Source: Hericium rajendrae (Eukaryota > Basidiomycota > Agaricomycetes > Russulales > Hericiaceae). Taken from it: a stretch of 64,000 nucleotides of DNA. This document shows positions 36,633-47,817 of this stretch, in pieces. Position 1 is the stretch's first letter. Each line of letters starts with the position of its first letter. The translations under genes and the position numbers were made by a program. Below the pieces are notes generated by a model that saw only the letters and a list, made by a program, of their open reading frames with translations, was not told the DNA's origin and did not search any database. Location of the stretch: contig CM065890.1 in the NCBI GenBank assembly GCA_033439255.1, positions 682,001 through 746,000 of the forward strand, given 5' to 3'.

Positions 36633-37730
36633 GTCTATGTCTATGGCAGCTGCACCGCTCTGTGAATAAGCAAGAGAGTGAAGGGAAGCTCGTACGCTGT
36701 GAGACGCGATGCGGGAAGGAGACGATGCAGCTAGGTGTGAGAGCAAGACCAAGAAAGGGAAAGCAAGAGAGATGAGAAGAGACGTCTCCCCAGTCGAAAG
36801 CCTAAATACATGGCGGGATGAACTTTCCCACGCGAAGACGCGTTGCGGTCCCGTGATCGCTCTGAACAAGTCACGTCCGCTAGTGACTACGGGCAACGCT
36901 CAGCCAATTCAAACTCCGAAGCGTCCACGCGTTTTCGGCCTTAAGCGCCCAAAAAAGTGGCCGCGGAAAGAGATAGACTTTCTGAATGTTTCTTCCTTTC
37001 AAATACGTCTGCAAAATCGGTAGCAGAATGCTTGTATCGTGCTTCAGAAAGTCTCTTGGATGAAATTTTGAGATATGCATCCAAAAGAGCACAATATGGT
37101 TCAAAACAAACGTAAAAATTTCATCCAAGAGACATTACTCAAAGGCTTCGTGGATGAGCAACTATGCACTTCCGGCTGTGCCCCGAGCATTGTGGAAGTC
37201 GGAAAGTGCATCTTTTCGGTGCGCCAGGGAGGTGTGTTACGTAAGCAGAGCGCGTCGCGTCGCGCACGTCCCGACTCCCAAAATCACTGACAGTTCCGAT
37301 AAACCCTTCTACAAGTGTTCCAGAAGTATGACGCATCTGACGGATGCCTTTGACCATTAAATTTGCATACTCTAGATGCGGTACATATCATATTTCATGA
37401 TATGTATGCTTTATATACACCTTTGGCTCATTTCACTTCAATTGCTCATGCTTTACCATTCGATTGCTGCAGTCATGTTACATGCATATTATTATTGACT
37501 GTGGAACCTTTTCGGGGCTCGCTGAGGGACGTAGTAAACAGGAAGATACGGCGACACATTTTCGTGTCCACTTTTCGACGGGCGTCTAGGTCACGTTCAC
37601 GGGACGCTTTTGGAACCGAGGTTGCCCCTAGTCACCGCTAGACGTGTTCCTTCTCGGCCGTGATCTCTCTTTCCTGTCTGGACTCTGTTGTTCTCGCCAG
37701 TTTGAATGAGGAGACCTTTCTCTTTGAGCC
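36633..37730. other. Divergent intergenic region
   Basis: About 1.1 kb between the RRM gene and the RAD51 paralogue. It contains the inverted repeat at 37051-37133. No gene supported. Confidence 0.6.
37051..37133. repeat. Perfect 19-bp inverted repeat, 45-bp loop
   Basis: GTCTCTTGGATGAAATTTT at 37051-37069 and its exact reverse complement at 37115-37133. The loop is AT-rich. The arms could form a stem in RNA, or be the ends of a tiny element. Confidence 0.75.
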
Positions 37731-39148
37731 ATGGCAGGACGGCCAATATCAACGCTATCGGAGTTATCACCGTCAATTATCGCCAAAATGACACGCGCGG
37801 GATACACCACGGTCGAAGAGGTCGCCGCGTCCAGTCGTGACGCGATCGCAAAAGGTAGTTCTAACCATTCTACTACCCAATAACACAATCAGACGTTCTT
37901 TGTTCCTTACAAGAACTCAACGTTTCTCTGGAAGCCTCGCAAGCCATCTTCAACGTCCTGTTAAAGCCCAAACAGCCAACTTTTGTGCTTCCGTTCAGCC
38001 AAACTGCAGCTGCATTAGTAGCATCTGCCAGAAAACGCCCTTCACTGTGTGGCCCTTTGGATACGCTCCTCGATGGTGGTCTTTTTCCAGGACATGTACT
38101 CGAGCTGTCCGGACCACCTGGAAGCTGTAAACAATACCTGGCGACCGCTTTTGCTTGTAGCGTCGTCAAATCTCAGCAAGGTGTGCTTTGGGTCGGTGCG
38201 ATAGTTTTCTTGCATTACTAGAATTTGGATTGATGCTCGGTCGTTTCTTTGAGACATGCAAAATATGACGAGTCCCAGCTCATTGAAACGGGCAATTACA
38301 AGTGAGACGAGTTAATTCTTTGGTCCAGGCAATGAATCCAACCTTGATCGACAGAAACATGTCCTGAATCGACGGATGCAATGCGTCTTGTCCAGCACAT
38401 CGCCATCTTCTCTCTAACCGAGCTCTTGGCATTTTTTCACAATCTATCCGGATTCCTGGACGAGCATCGTACTGTATGATGCATTCGAGGCCGACTGTTG
38501 ATGGTCGTTGATCAGTATTCTAGACATCTCTGATCGTTCTCAACTCCATCTCGTTCCCGTTTCAAGCTTCTGACCTCACGGCCTACGCGCGAAGGTCTCT
38601 GCTCGAGCGCATCAAGCAGATTCTGGCAAGACTTTGCGCCTCTCGCAATGTGGCCGTACGTTCATCTCGCGAGCAGCCGCGATGACCATCACTGTTAACA
38701 CATGCATCCCCGATCATCAGATCATATCAACCACACAACTGTCCACGAAATTGCTCAACCCAGACGGAACGCCCGCGAGCTTCGACACCGGATCACGAGC
38801 CATCCTCGTCCCTCAATTAGGTTCGTGCGTGTCACCAAAAACGACCCGATGAGTACCCATCTTGCCCCGCAGGCGGTGCATATCTGCCATCTGGGCGCAC
38901 GCATCGTATCATCGTAGTCCCCGATACGCGCACCTCAGGGTAAATCCATCCATCATCTTCATGCTCGGGGCTTACAGCTTCCGGGCAGTGTCCTGCGTCT
39001 GCTGTCGTCTCCTGGCTCCACATCGAGCCAAGAGCCCGTACGAGAGCAGCGCTACGTGTTGGTGCGTGCGTCTTATCGATGCTGTCGCGTGAAGCTGATG
39101 CATTCTTCGGAACAGGTCGCGGGAGAGGTACAGGCCCCGCCGGACTGA
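37731..39148 (+). CDS. RAD51-family recombination paralogue with atypical P-loop
   Basis: Multi-exon gene starting at 37731 (MAGRPISTLSELSPSIIAKM). An N-terminal helix-hairpin-helix-like region is followed by CGPLDTLLDGGLFPGHVLEL, typical of RAD51C/RAD57/XRCC3-type RecA cores. The Walker A position reads SGPPGSCKQYLA instead of GxxxxGK[ST]. The conserved Gly before Lys is Cys and the Ser/Thr after it is Gln. Walker B-like and later motifs follow: TSLIVLNSISFPFQASDLTA, the L2-like IISTTQLSTKLLNPDGTPAS, FDTGSRAILVPQLG and HRIIVVPDTRTSGVLRLL. The later splice sites (38,250-38,400 and after 39,050) are uncertain, so the end is approximate. It would act in homologous recombination; ATP binding is doubtful. 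Confidence 0.7.
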
Positions 39149-39794
39149 GGAAAGGCAATGCCACGTTCACGCGTCCCGTATGGTCTTGTTCGTATCTTCA
39201 ACAGCCAGGTGCGCTCTCCTTTTAGGGATGAGATGAGGCAACGTGATATATGACGTATGACTGTCCAGAGCCAAAATGACCATAGACGGCTGGCCGCCGG
39301 CTCGTAGAGGAAGGGCAATGCACACGCAACCGTTTGCCTCATGGCTCGACCGTGACGCCGTGGGTCGCTGTTCCGGAGGAGATACTGTGGCAGCTTGCAT
39401 GGCCATGTAGAAGTTTAATGAAGATCCTCATTTGATCTATACGAGAAGGACACTACGAGAGTTCAAACTTCATACTGCCATCGCTGTTCGCCGTAGAAGC
39501 TTCGCAAACAGCTGCATGCCTGGACCATTTTTAGCCGTCACGTCCTCAAGAGGATTGTTCCAGTCTTCTGACCGTTGCTACTGCACCGCAAATGAGGCCG
39601 CGTGCATGTCGAATAAAATAAAAAGCAAAAAGCCCGAAAATCGAAATTTTCTGCGTACACGAACACGTGACACGTCGCCTTGAACGCGCGACGCGCCGTC
39701 GCCGTCGCCGCCGCTTGAACCACCTAGTATTGTCCCATCGCCTCACCATCCACACCCCCGCCCAATACATGCCGCCGTCGCCTTCATATATCCA
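39149..39794. other. Intergenic region upstream of EXO1
   Basis: Two ACGCG cores (39684-39688 and 39691-39695) sit ~100 bp before EXO1. They match half MCB (MBF) sites. Nothing else recognised. Confidence 0.45.
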
Positions 39795-42358
39795 ATGGGC
39801 ATCTCTGGACTCCTCCCGCTGCTGAAGTCGATCCAGGTGCAGAAGCACCTCTCCGAGTTCTCGGGACAGACGCTCGCCATTGACGGGTACGTGTGGCTGC
39901 ACCGCGGCACGTACGCCTGTGCCACCGAACTCGCGACCGGGAGAAACACAAGCAAGTAGGTCTTCGCACCCTCCTCTCCTCTTTTCGCTAGTGGAAAGTG
40001 CTGATGTGTTCGTCGTATGGCAGGTATGTCGAGTACGCGATGCAGAAGGTTCGCCTGCTCCGGCACCACGGCATCCACCCGTACCTCGTCTTCGACGGCG
40101 GCCCGCTGCCCGCGAAGCGCGGCACCGAGAAGGAAAGGCAGCAGCGGCGCGCGGAGAACCTCGCGCGCGGGCACGCGCTTGCGGCGCAAGGGCGGCACAA
40201 GGAGGCGCGCGAGTTCTATTGCAAGTGCGTCGACGTGACGCCGCAGATGGCGTACCAGCTCATCAAGGTGCGCTCTCTCCCTCCCGTTTCCTCTCTCCTC
40301 ACCTGCGGCTGATGCACGGGCGGCCAGGCGCTCAAGGCGGCAGGCGTCCCGTACCTCGTCGCGCCATACGAGGCGGACGCACAGCTCGCGTACCTCGAGC
40401 GCCTCGGCCTCGTCGATGGGATCATCACCGAGGACTCGGACCTGCTCGTCTTTGGCTGCCAGCGCGTGCTCACGAAGCTCGACCCCGTCGCCGCGACGCT
40501 CGTCAGCATCTCGCGTGCGGACTTTGGCGCCGTCAACGCGGCCGCGGGCGGGCTCTCGCTGCGCGGGTGGTCCGACGCCGAGTTCCGCGCGATGGCGATC
40601 CTGAGCGGGTGCGACTACCTGCCGAGCATCAGCGGCGTGGGCTTGAAGACGGCGTACGGGCTGCTACGAAAACACAAGACGGCGGAGAATGTGGTGAGGG
40701 CGCTGAGGCTCGAGGGGAAGAAGGACGTGCCGAAGGGGTATATGGAGGCGTTCCGGCTGGCGGAGAAGGTGTTTTTGCATCAGAGGGTGTATGACCCGTT
40801 CGAGGAGAAGCTGGTGCACTTGACGCAGATACCGGCGGGCACGAGCTGGAGTGCGCAGTATGAGGCATACATTGGAGAGTGCGTCAGGGCCTTCCTGTAG
40901 GACCATACAGGGAACTGATCTGTTTTTGAGCAGGCATATAGAACCTTCATTAGCGAAGAAGATAGCAGAGGGCGACGCATGCCCCATCGCGCTCGGGCCG
41001 ATGGAGGACATCAACCCTTCCTACACCCCACGCACCGTCAAGCCCCTCGTCCTCACCGAAAACGATCTGAACCGGTCCGCAAAGGCGAAAGGCAAGATGT
41101 CCGTTAAGTCCAAGAGCGAGAGCATAATGAGCTTCTTCAGTAAGCTTGCCTGTGCATCTTCTCTACTCAATTCACACTTTCGCGCAGCGCCTAAGACCAA
41201 GCCGGCCCTAGAACCCAAGGCAGCGTCGCAGCCCCAGCGGCGGATCATCGCGGGCCAGGCAAGCGGCAAGCGCACACTCTCCGAAGTCATAGAGCACGAC
41301 ACCACTCACAAGCGCAAGCGGCGCGATGCTTCACCACCTTCCCCGGACGCAGAAAACATCTCACCGCCTGCGCGTGCGCAAAGCCGCTTCTTCGGCGCCT
41401 CAACATCAACGTCCACAAAAGCGCAAAAAGAGAAGAAGGAGGAAGAAATAATCGTAATCGACGACGACGACGAGGTCGACGAGCCAGACCCCGTCACACA
41501 GGAGGACGGTTACCTCTCGCCGGGCACGTCGCTCGCGCGCCTCGATACGCCCGAGCTCTCGTCCCCCGCCCACGGGCGCGCAGACGCGTTCGGCGGCGCA
41601 GACGTGCTCTCAAGCCCCGAGGTCGGGCGCACCGCCGCGCCCACGCCCGCACGCATGCGGCCGATCCCGATCGACTTTGGCATGCCCGCGCGCGTGCTGG
41701 TCGACGACACACCGACGAAGGCGAAGACAGAGGCGGGCGAGGACCTCGGCCTGGATCTGTTCGCGGACGAGTCAGTGTCAGGCGACGAGACGGCGCCACA
41801 GTGCTCGTTTGGGAGCACGGCGACGTCGCAGTCGCGCTCAGGGCCGGAGGAGCCGGACGACGCGCTGGACGTAGATTTTGATGTCGAGTTCGTGGACGAG
41901 GGCGGCGCCACGGCAGGCGCGGATGCAGCTAAGGCGGTCGCGCAGGGGTGGTGGGCGAAATGGGCCTCAGCCGGCTCATCGCGCGTAAGCTTGCCCGCCC
42001 TGTGCCATTTACACATCCTCATATTTCCGCGCAGACCGTGACGCCCGACACGCGCAAGGGCAGAGTCCGCCCGCAGTCCGCGCCGGGCGGCAAGAAGACT
42101 GTCTCGTCGGCGTCGACAGCGGTGAGGAAGGCGGCGGGCAAGCGCAAGAGCCTCGTGTTCGCGGAGACGGTGCGGACGACGACGCCTGCGCCCCGGCGCC
42201 GCGCCGCGCCTGTGTCTGCCTCCGCCTCCGCGTCGCGCCAGCCGCGGCTCGAGCAGTTTGCCGAGGGCGCGACGGCGCGGATGGAGCGGTTTAGGTGAGT
42301 ACACGCCGTCTGGGCAGAACGCGGAAGCTAATTTGTGCGCAGATGCGCCGCGCCATAA
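39795..42358 (+). CDS. EXO1: Exonuclease 1 (5'-3' exonuclease/flap endonuclease)
   Basis: Known to resect DNA in mismatch repair and double-strand break repair in the nucleus. The start MGISGLLPLLKSIQ at 39795 is the canonical EXO1 N-terminus. The first intron is 39956-40023, and about five more follow. The XPG-N domain has LAIDGYVWLHRG and LVFDGGPLPAKRGTE. The XPG-I domain has VAPYEADAQLAYLERLGLVD and ITEDSDLLVFG, with the metal-binding acidic residues. The H3TH region is ILSGCDYLPSISGVGLKTAY. Residues after ~350 are disordered and include KSESIMSFF, a PIP-box-like segment. A small last exon gives the end MERFRCAAP with the stop at 42356. Total ~765 residues, normal for the family. Confidence 0.95.
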
Positions 42359-44012
42359 TCGCTCGCCGTGACTGTCGTCTCGCTGTCTGGTTATGTTGCT
42401 GTCTGTATCATATTGTACTCACTTATTGGATCGCTGTGCACTGGAACGCCTGGGTAAAATTTTCTGACGGCGCCAATGTTGAGTTTGCATTCTTTTACTC
42501 CGCGGTGGGGTTGACACGTTATGCGCAGGTGCTTTCTCCCATGCCAATGCTGCCCTGTGCTGCCGCGCGAATCGGGGGATTGACTTCCTGTCGACGTTCC
42601 GTTCTCAAGCTCTTGCACGTGCCATGCTTCCCAGTGCGGGAAACCTAAGCAGTCTTCTTCGATCGATTTTTTGCAGGCATCTTCTTTCTTTCCGCGCCGG
42701 GCTATCGATCTCGTCTTCGGGAGGCGTCGCGCGCGATCAAGAAGGCGACGACACTGCCGCAGCGGGCGTCGGGGCCTTGGTTCTGCATCGCTGGCACTGA
42801 GTTGCCGGGCTTCAGCTTCCCCGCTAGCCAAATTTACACGAAAGATTTCCGCCCGTTCCCGCCTTGCAACAGCCCGCTATGCATTTTTGGCCAGGCACGA
42901 TGGCATCCACGCGCTTCCATTCCTGATGGCGAACGCAGTGCGCCCGATGCGGACGCGGCACGCGTCGCGCGCTTCGATGGAACGTCGCCGGGCCTCAGCG
43001 CGCGACTCCGGCGTATAAACTGGCCATATATTCCCCGCGCGGGCGACGTGCAGCGGAAGGCGTCGCGATCGCGGGATCGGGCGCGGACGTCCGCGGGCTG
43101 CTCGGGGCCGGGCTAATTGCGCTCGGGGGCTAATCGAGGCGGAGTTGGACCAAGTTCTATCGTTCTATCAGGCGCCGCGCTGCAGATGGGATCACACTCG
43201 CGTGAGCTCCTCGCACTGCACCCCTGCCGGCACTCTGCGCTCCGCGGCGAACTTCTCGCGCGCGCTGCATTTTTTCCATGCAATACGTAGGCGACGTCGT
43301 GGTCAGCAACGGCGCCCTCGGGGGGTGGTCTATGTCCGCTAGGCACGCGGGGTCAGCGGAGTTGTGTGTGCGTTCGGGACGTGACGTGAGCGCGCCGGGC
43401 CCCATTCCGGGCGCTGCGGCAGACATGTCTGCGTTCTGCGTGCTCGGGCGTCATGGCTGACGGACAGGTGCGTGCGGCGCGCCCGAAGGCGCTATGGGCT
43501 AACCTGTAGCCGCGAAGATTTGGGCGACGCAGATTGCAATGCGGGCGTGGCTGTCAGGCTTGTGACACTGACAGGTACAGCGAGGATGTTGGGTCGGAGG
43601 TGCAGCGAACGGGGAAGCGACGAGAGGCGGGCCTGCATTGGGAACACTATGCACGCTGGAGAGTTGGCTGGGGCATCGTTCTCGAGCAGATTCGCCCGGC
43701 GGGCTGCCGCAGAGGGAAGGGCGCCAGATGGGGCAGGAGGAAGACCGGATGGGGTGCGGCCGTGATCCGGCGTGCTGGCCTGGGTGTGGATGGAGGATGG
43801 GTTCCTTATGAAGGAGAAGAGCACGGCCCTCGTCTGGAAGGCTGTCGTCCAAGATGCCTTTCATGCACATGACCATGCTCGTTCCGTGTCATCGTCCCCA
43901 TCTTAAGCCTCCTCGATTCCGCCCGTCTCCCCTCTTCAACAACCCCCGCCCGTGAGTCCCCCTTCTTCTCCCATCATCTCTCTTCGATTCCCGTGCAGCT
44001 CCCATCGTATCT
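42359..44012. other. GC-rich intergenic region
   Basis: About 1.65 kb upstream of the C2H2 gene. A perfect 14-bp palindrome CGCGGACGTCCGCG lies at 43082-43095. Open frames here are GC-driven and unsupported. Confidence 0.55.
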
Positions 44013-45533
44013 ATGTGGCCCTCTGACGTCAGATATCCGATGTCTACCTACGACGCCACACCATTTATTGCTGGCCCGGACCAGGACTACCGTTTTCCGT
44101 CATTTGACAGCGCTCCGGACGCATCGCAGCACGGCTATTTCCTCTCTACCACCCTGCCCGCAGGTCTTTCCCACTTCCCCGACTCCAACGTCCGCCGCTC
44201 GTCGTGTACATCCGAGCTTGCCCACGCGCTGCAGGAGACCGGCCTTGACGTCGACCGCTCCGTCCTCGCCTACGCCTCCCCCGACGCATTCCACAGCACC
44301 CCCATATCCATGGGCTATTCCCTCCCGCGAGATTTTTCCCTCTACACCGACGCGTCGCCGTACAAGTGCACGCGTCCGGCCTACGCGCCGGAGAAGCCTG
44401 CACAGCCAACGTGGCAGGCAGCCTTCCAAGACTGCACTTTCGCACCGCCGCCCCTTCCGCCCTATGAGCCGCCTAAGTTCCACGAGACGCCCCGCCCAGA
44501 AGCATGGGACGCTGCTGCACGTGCAGTGCAGCCCGTCTTCACGGACACCGCGGCCGCGAGCAATGCCGTGCCACAGCTCGAGGCGTACGTCGAGCGCTTC
44601 GATCTCGCGCCGACCGTCCCACCGACACCGCCCGCGCTCCCGAAGATCGAGGAACACGACGAGCCTCCGTCACCCTCGTCGTCGCGCGCGGAGACAGAAC
44701 CAATGTGGTTAACACTGCAGCTCAAGCGCGACAGCCTCGACGAAATCGACAAACCCGAGACACCCGAAGCCCACGGGGAGCAGTCCGACAGCGACTCGGA
44801 CGCAGACTCGGCAGACGACCGCGAGGACTGGAAAGACGCGTATGAGCACTCATGGCCGCTCTCCGCGCACGCAAGCCCGCCGCCGTCCTCCGCGTCCGCG
44901 TCGCCCGAAGGCGAGCTCGCGTACCCCGCAGACGGCGAGTCCTCACCCGATGACGAGCCTACGCCGCCGCGCGCCCGTGAAAAGGCCGCGAAGCGCCAGC
45001 CGAAGATGCACGCGTGCAGCATCTGCCATAAGCACTTCCCGCGCCCGAGCGGGCTCGCGACGCACATGAACACGCACTCCGGCGCGAAGCGTGCGTGCCC
45101 TTCCTCCCTCTCATCACGAACGTACTGACACGCGAGCAGCGTATAAATGCCCCATTCAGTCATGTAACAAATCGTTCGCGGTGCGATCGAACGCGAAGCG
45201 CCACCTGCGCACGCACGGCATCGTCCCCGCGCCGGGCGCGCCCTTCACGTATGCGGATGCGGATGCGCCCGCCGGCGGCGAGCGCAAGCGGTGGGTGCCG
45301 CAGAGCCTGCTGTGCGACGGGCGCTGGGAGGGTGCGGGTGCGGGCGGGGAGGAGGTGAGCGTGCCGCTGGCGCCGGTCACGCCCGGCGCGCACGAGGAGC
45401 GCGATTCGTATGGCGGCGCACCGCTGTTCCCGTATCACCCCAGCCAGGTGCGTATCCCGTCACGCTGCGAGGCGACGTGGGCTGATGATTACTGCAGTGG
45501 CGGGCGCTACCGGGCCCGATGGCGCAGGGCTAA
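44013..45533 (+). CDS. C2H2 zinc-finger transcription factor
   Basis: The start MWPSDVRYPMSTYDATPF at 44013 opens a long disordered, acidic, Pro/Ser-rich region (~330 residues; EQSDSDSDADSADDRED) that may be an activation domain. Finger 1 is CSICHKHFPRPSGLATHMNT then H (C-x2-C-x12-H-x3-H). A ~50-bp intron follows HSGAK. Finger 2 is CPIQSCNKSFAVRSNAKRHL then RTH (C-x4-C-x12-H-x3-H). This tandem pair is common in Agaricomycete regulators. I infer a last intron after YHPSQ, giving WRALPGPMAQG and a stop at 45531. The unspliced frame runs on to 45921 and looks non-coding. The target genes are unknown. Confidence 0.85.
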
Positions 45534-45729
45534 CCCGACTCCGGTGCATTTCTTGTTGCTGCGTGTTATTGTTATTCTGTGTGTACGATACGCTGTATTG
45601 TTTTGGTTAATGCGTGTGATTTCTATTTGGGCCATAGAGCTGTACAGTACGATCACTGTATTGCGTGGTGTACGGTATGGACGTGCGCATCTTGCGGCGG
45701 GGCGCAGGGAGGGGCGTTGGGGCGGGGTT

Positions 45730-46960
45730 GTGGAGTTTGTATTCGGGAGCGCGGGGTCAACGGCGAAGTGGGCCTGTGGTGCTTGGGGCCAGCGTGGCCC
45801 GGGCGTTTGTACGTACGAGGCGCAGACATTGAGGGGGCGGGCACTGCATGGAGATGTGGGGATAGCGGGGCGGGATCGCGCGCGTCGGGGTCGGGTCGGG
45901 TGCGCGGCGATAGATAGATGAATAGACGGACATACCATGCCGTATATGTTCTTGCTGTCGAGTGAGCGGCGCGGAGTCGTTCAGTTGTTATCGATCTGTA
46001 CGGATGCGCATCGCACGGCGAGATACCAACGCTTGCGGTCCGAACATGGACGCACACCACAGAAGGCTAGTGCTCCTCGACACATCGCCAGAGCAGCACC
46101 GTATCATCTCTCCAAGCCGGCAGACCCGTTCGTGCCGACACGCGGGCGCCGATCGGCACCTTCACGGCTTCGCCATCGCAGTTGGTTCACGGCACAAAAA
46201 GCGTCGAATGTGTGAGATCGGCCAGCGCCGGATCAACATTCGGTGTACTCGGTGTGCGGATTCCAGAGCGAAGTTACATATCGACGGCGATCGGGCCCTG
46301 GGTGTGTCGTCTGCCGCGGTGACGATGCCGTTATGACAACAGTGTCAGGCGGGGGACTTGTGTTGTGGGCTCCGGCGCTGCGGTCGAGGCTGCGGTGGGT
46401 TTGTACGTGGAGGTGGTTCGAGGGCGCGGGCTGTTTATGGCGATGCGGGGTTGGAGGGTGTGGGGAAGGGTGGGGTGTCGATTTGCAAGTATGGAAGGAC
46501 GCATCATATGCCGTACACTTTTTCGTTGCCAGGTGCTGGGGAAGACTGGAGTATCAATTAGCACGAAGAGAGAAACGCACGTATGCCGTACGCTCTTCGG
46601 GTCGGCGAGTAAGAGTAGGAAAACCTTTGAACCGCCGACTATGATCGCCTTGTGACGGTGTCGGCGGCGAAGTGGATCGGCGCTGCGCACTGCGTATGAT
46701 TCGCCCGTTCATGGCGGTGCGGGGGCGTGGGGTGTGAATTGGCAAGGTCGGACGGACGCACGATATGCCGTATGTTGTTTTGCTGCTACATGCGCGAAAG
46801 GCTGGGGTGTCAATAACAGTAGAAAAAAGGACAAACGCAGTAAGCGTAGAAGAGTCTTTGAGTCGTTGATTTGGCACGGATGCGCATGGTAAGCTACACG
46901 ACGTCCGCTCCGCAAGGCTGCAGCCTCGGAGAGGCACGGACTCGGATGCACAACAGCTAG
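45730..46960. repeat. Degenerate long tandem repeats, GC-rich
   Basis: At least three imperfect units share a G-rich half (for example GGGCGTTTGTACGTACGAGG against GGGTTTGTACGTGGAGG). Each then has a core like GGACGCACGATATGCCGTA (around 45935, 46498 and 46755). Spacing is ~560 and ~260 bp. Units have drifted strongly and show no coding sequence. Confidence 0.5.
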
Positions 46961-47817
46961 TGCTTGTGATCATGAATTAGCAGCTCGACAAAACAGGCCT
47001 TTACCTCTTTTCAATAATGCCGGAGACAGGATTCGCTCAGAGGTGTGGAGCTGCGACTCGGTCCTCGGAGATACTCTTCGAGAGGCCGAGAGGAGGGAAA
47101 CCGTGACAGCCGCTGCAGTGATGGCCTGTGACCCAACGCGCCAAGCTCAGCATCCTGTCACGCTTCTCTTTCTTCAACTTGACGCGGCGACGGCGGTATC
47201 ACGGTAAGCTGTACTTTCAAGTTCAAGAGGCCATTCATTACTGATCCTTTATGTAGCCCGATGTAAATCCAATGCGCGCCTCTGACGAGATTGAAAACTC
47301 GTTGCGTGCTAGCGCCATGAATGCTGCTGTCGCAACCAGGTCGCAACCATGGTCGTTTGCTCTTGTGAAAGAGCTTTCTCACTGTCCAATGCAGATAGAG
47401 GTCGTCTTATTGTAGGTCATTGGCATGCTTTCCCTTGCCAAACGGTGCATGCCATTTGGTCTCGTAACCAGGCCGTCCGACCGGCGACGTTGAAAGGCGA
47501 GCATACGACAGAATGCTCGTCTTTCAATGTCGCAGACAGACGACCACCGGTCTACATGCCACCAACGTGTACGTATTTCCCAAAGGCATCATGCCACCAT
47601 CAGGATCATCTCTTCTGACCGATTGAACATGCATTAGCCACAATGTACAATCGCCAACGATTGTCGATGAACAAACGGACAATGCGAATGTGTATATAAT
47701 CAGCTGGGCCGACATCTGCCTGCCTAAACTGATGCCCACCATCGACGTCGACGAGTACAGCCCCGTTGCGTAGTTTGAGTATTTCATTTCCAACCAAGCG
47801 TTGTATGAAGAGCAGCT
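46961..47817. other. Intergenic region upstream of F-box paralogue 4
   Basis: No gene supported. A 63-codon minus-strand frame at 47606-47797 has a protein-like composition but no start context, family or exon partners. Confidence 0.5.

Noticed and set aside
39880-40794. 304-codon plus-strand frame inside EXO1
   Set aside because: Alternative frame of the very GC-rich EXO1 exon; Arg/Ala-rich and crosses introns.
41510-42304. 264-codon minus-strand frame
   Set aside because: Antisense shadow of the EXO1 C-terminal exons.
45534-45921. Extension of the C2H2 frame past YHPSQ
   Set aside because: Composition changes abruptly to hydrophobic then Arg/Gly-rich; a normal intron and early stop explain it better.
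47606-47797. 63-codon minus-strand frame (NEILKLRNGAVLVDVDGG...)
   Set aside because: Protein-like but isolated, without start context or partner exons.
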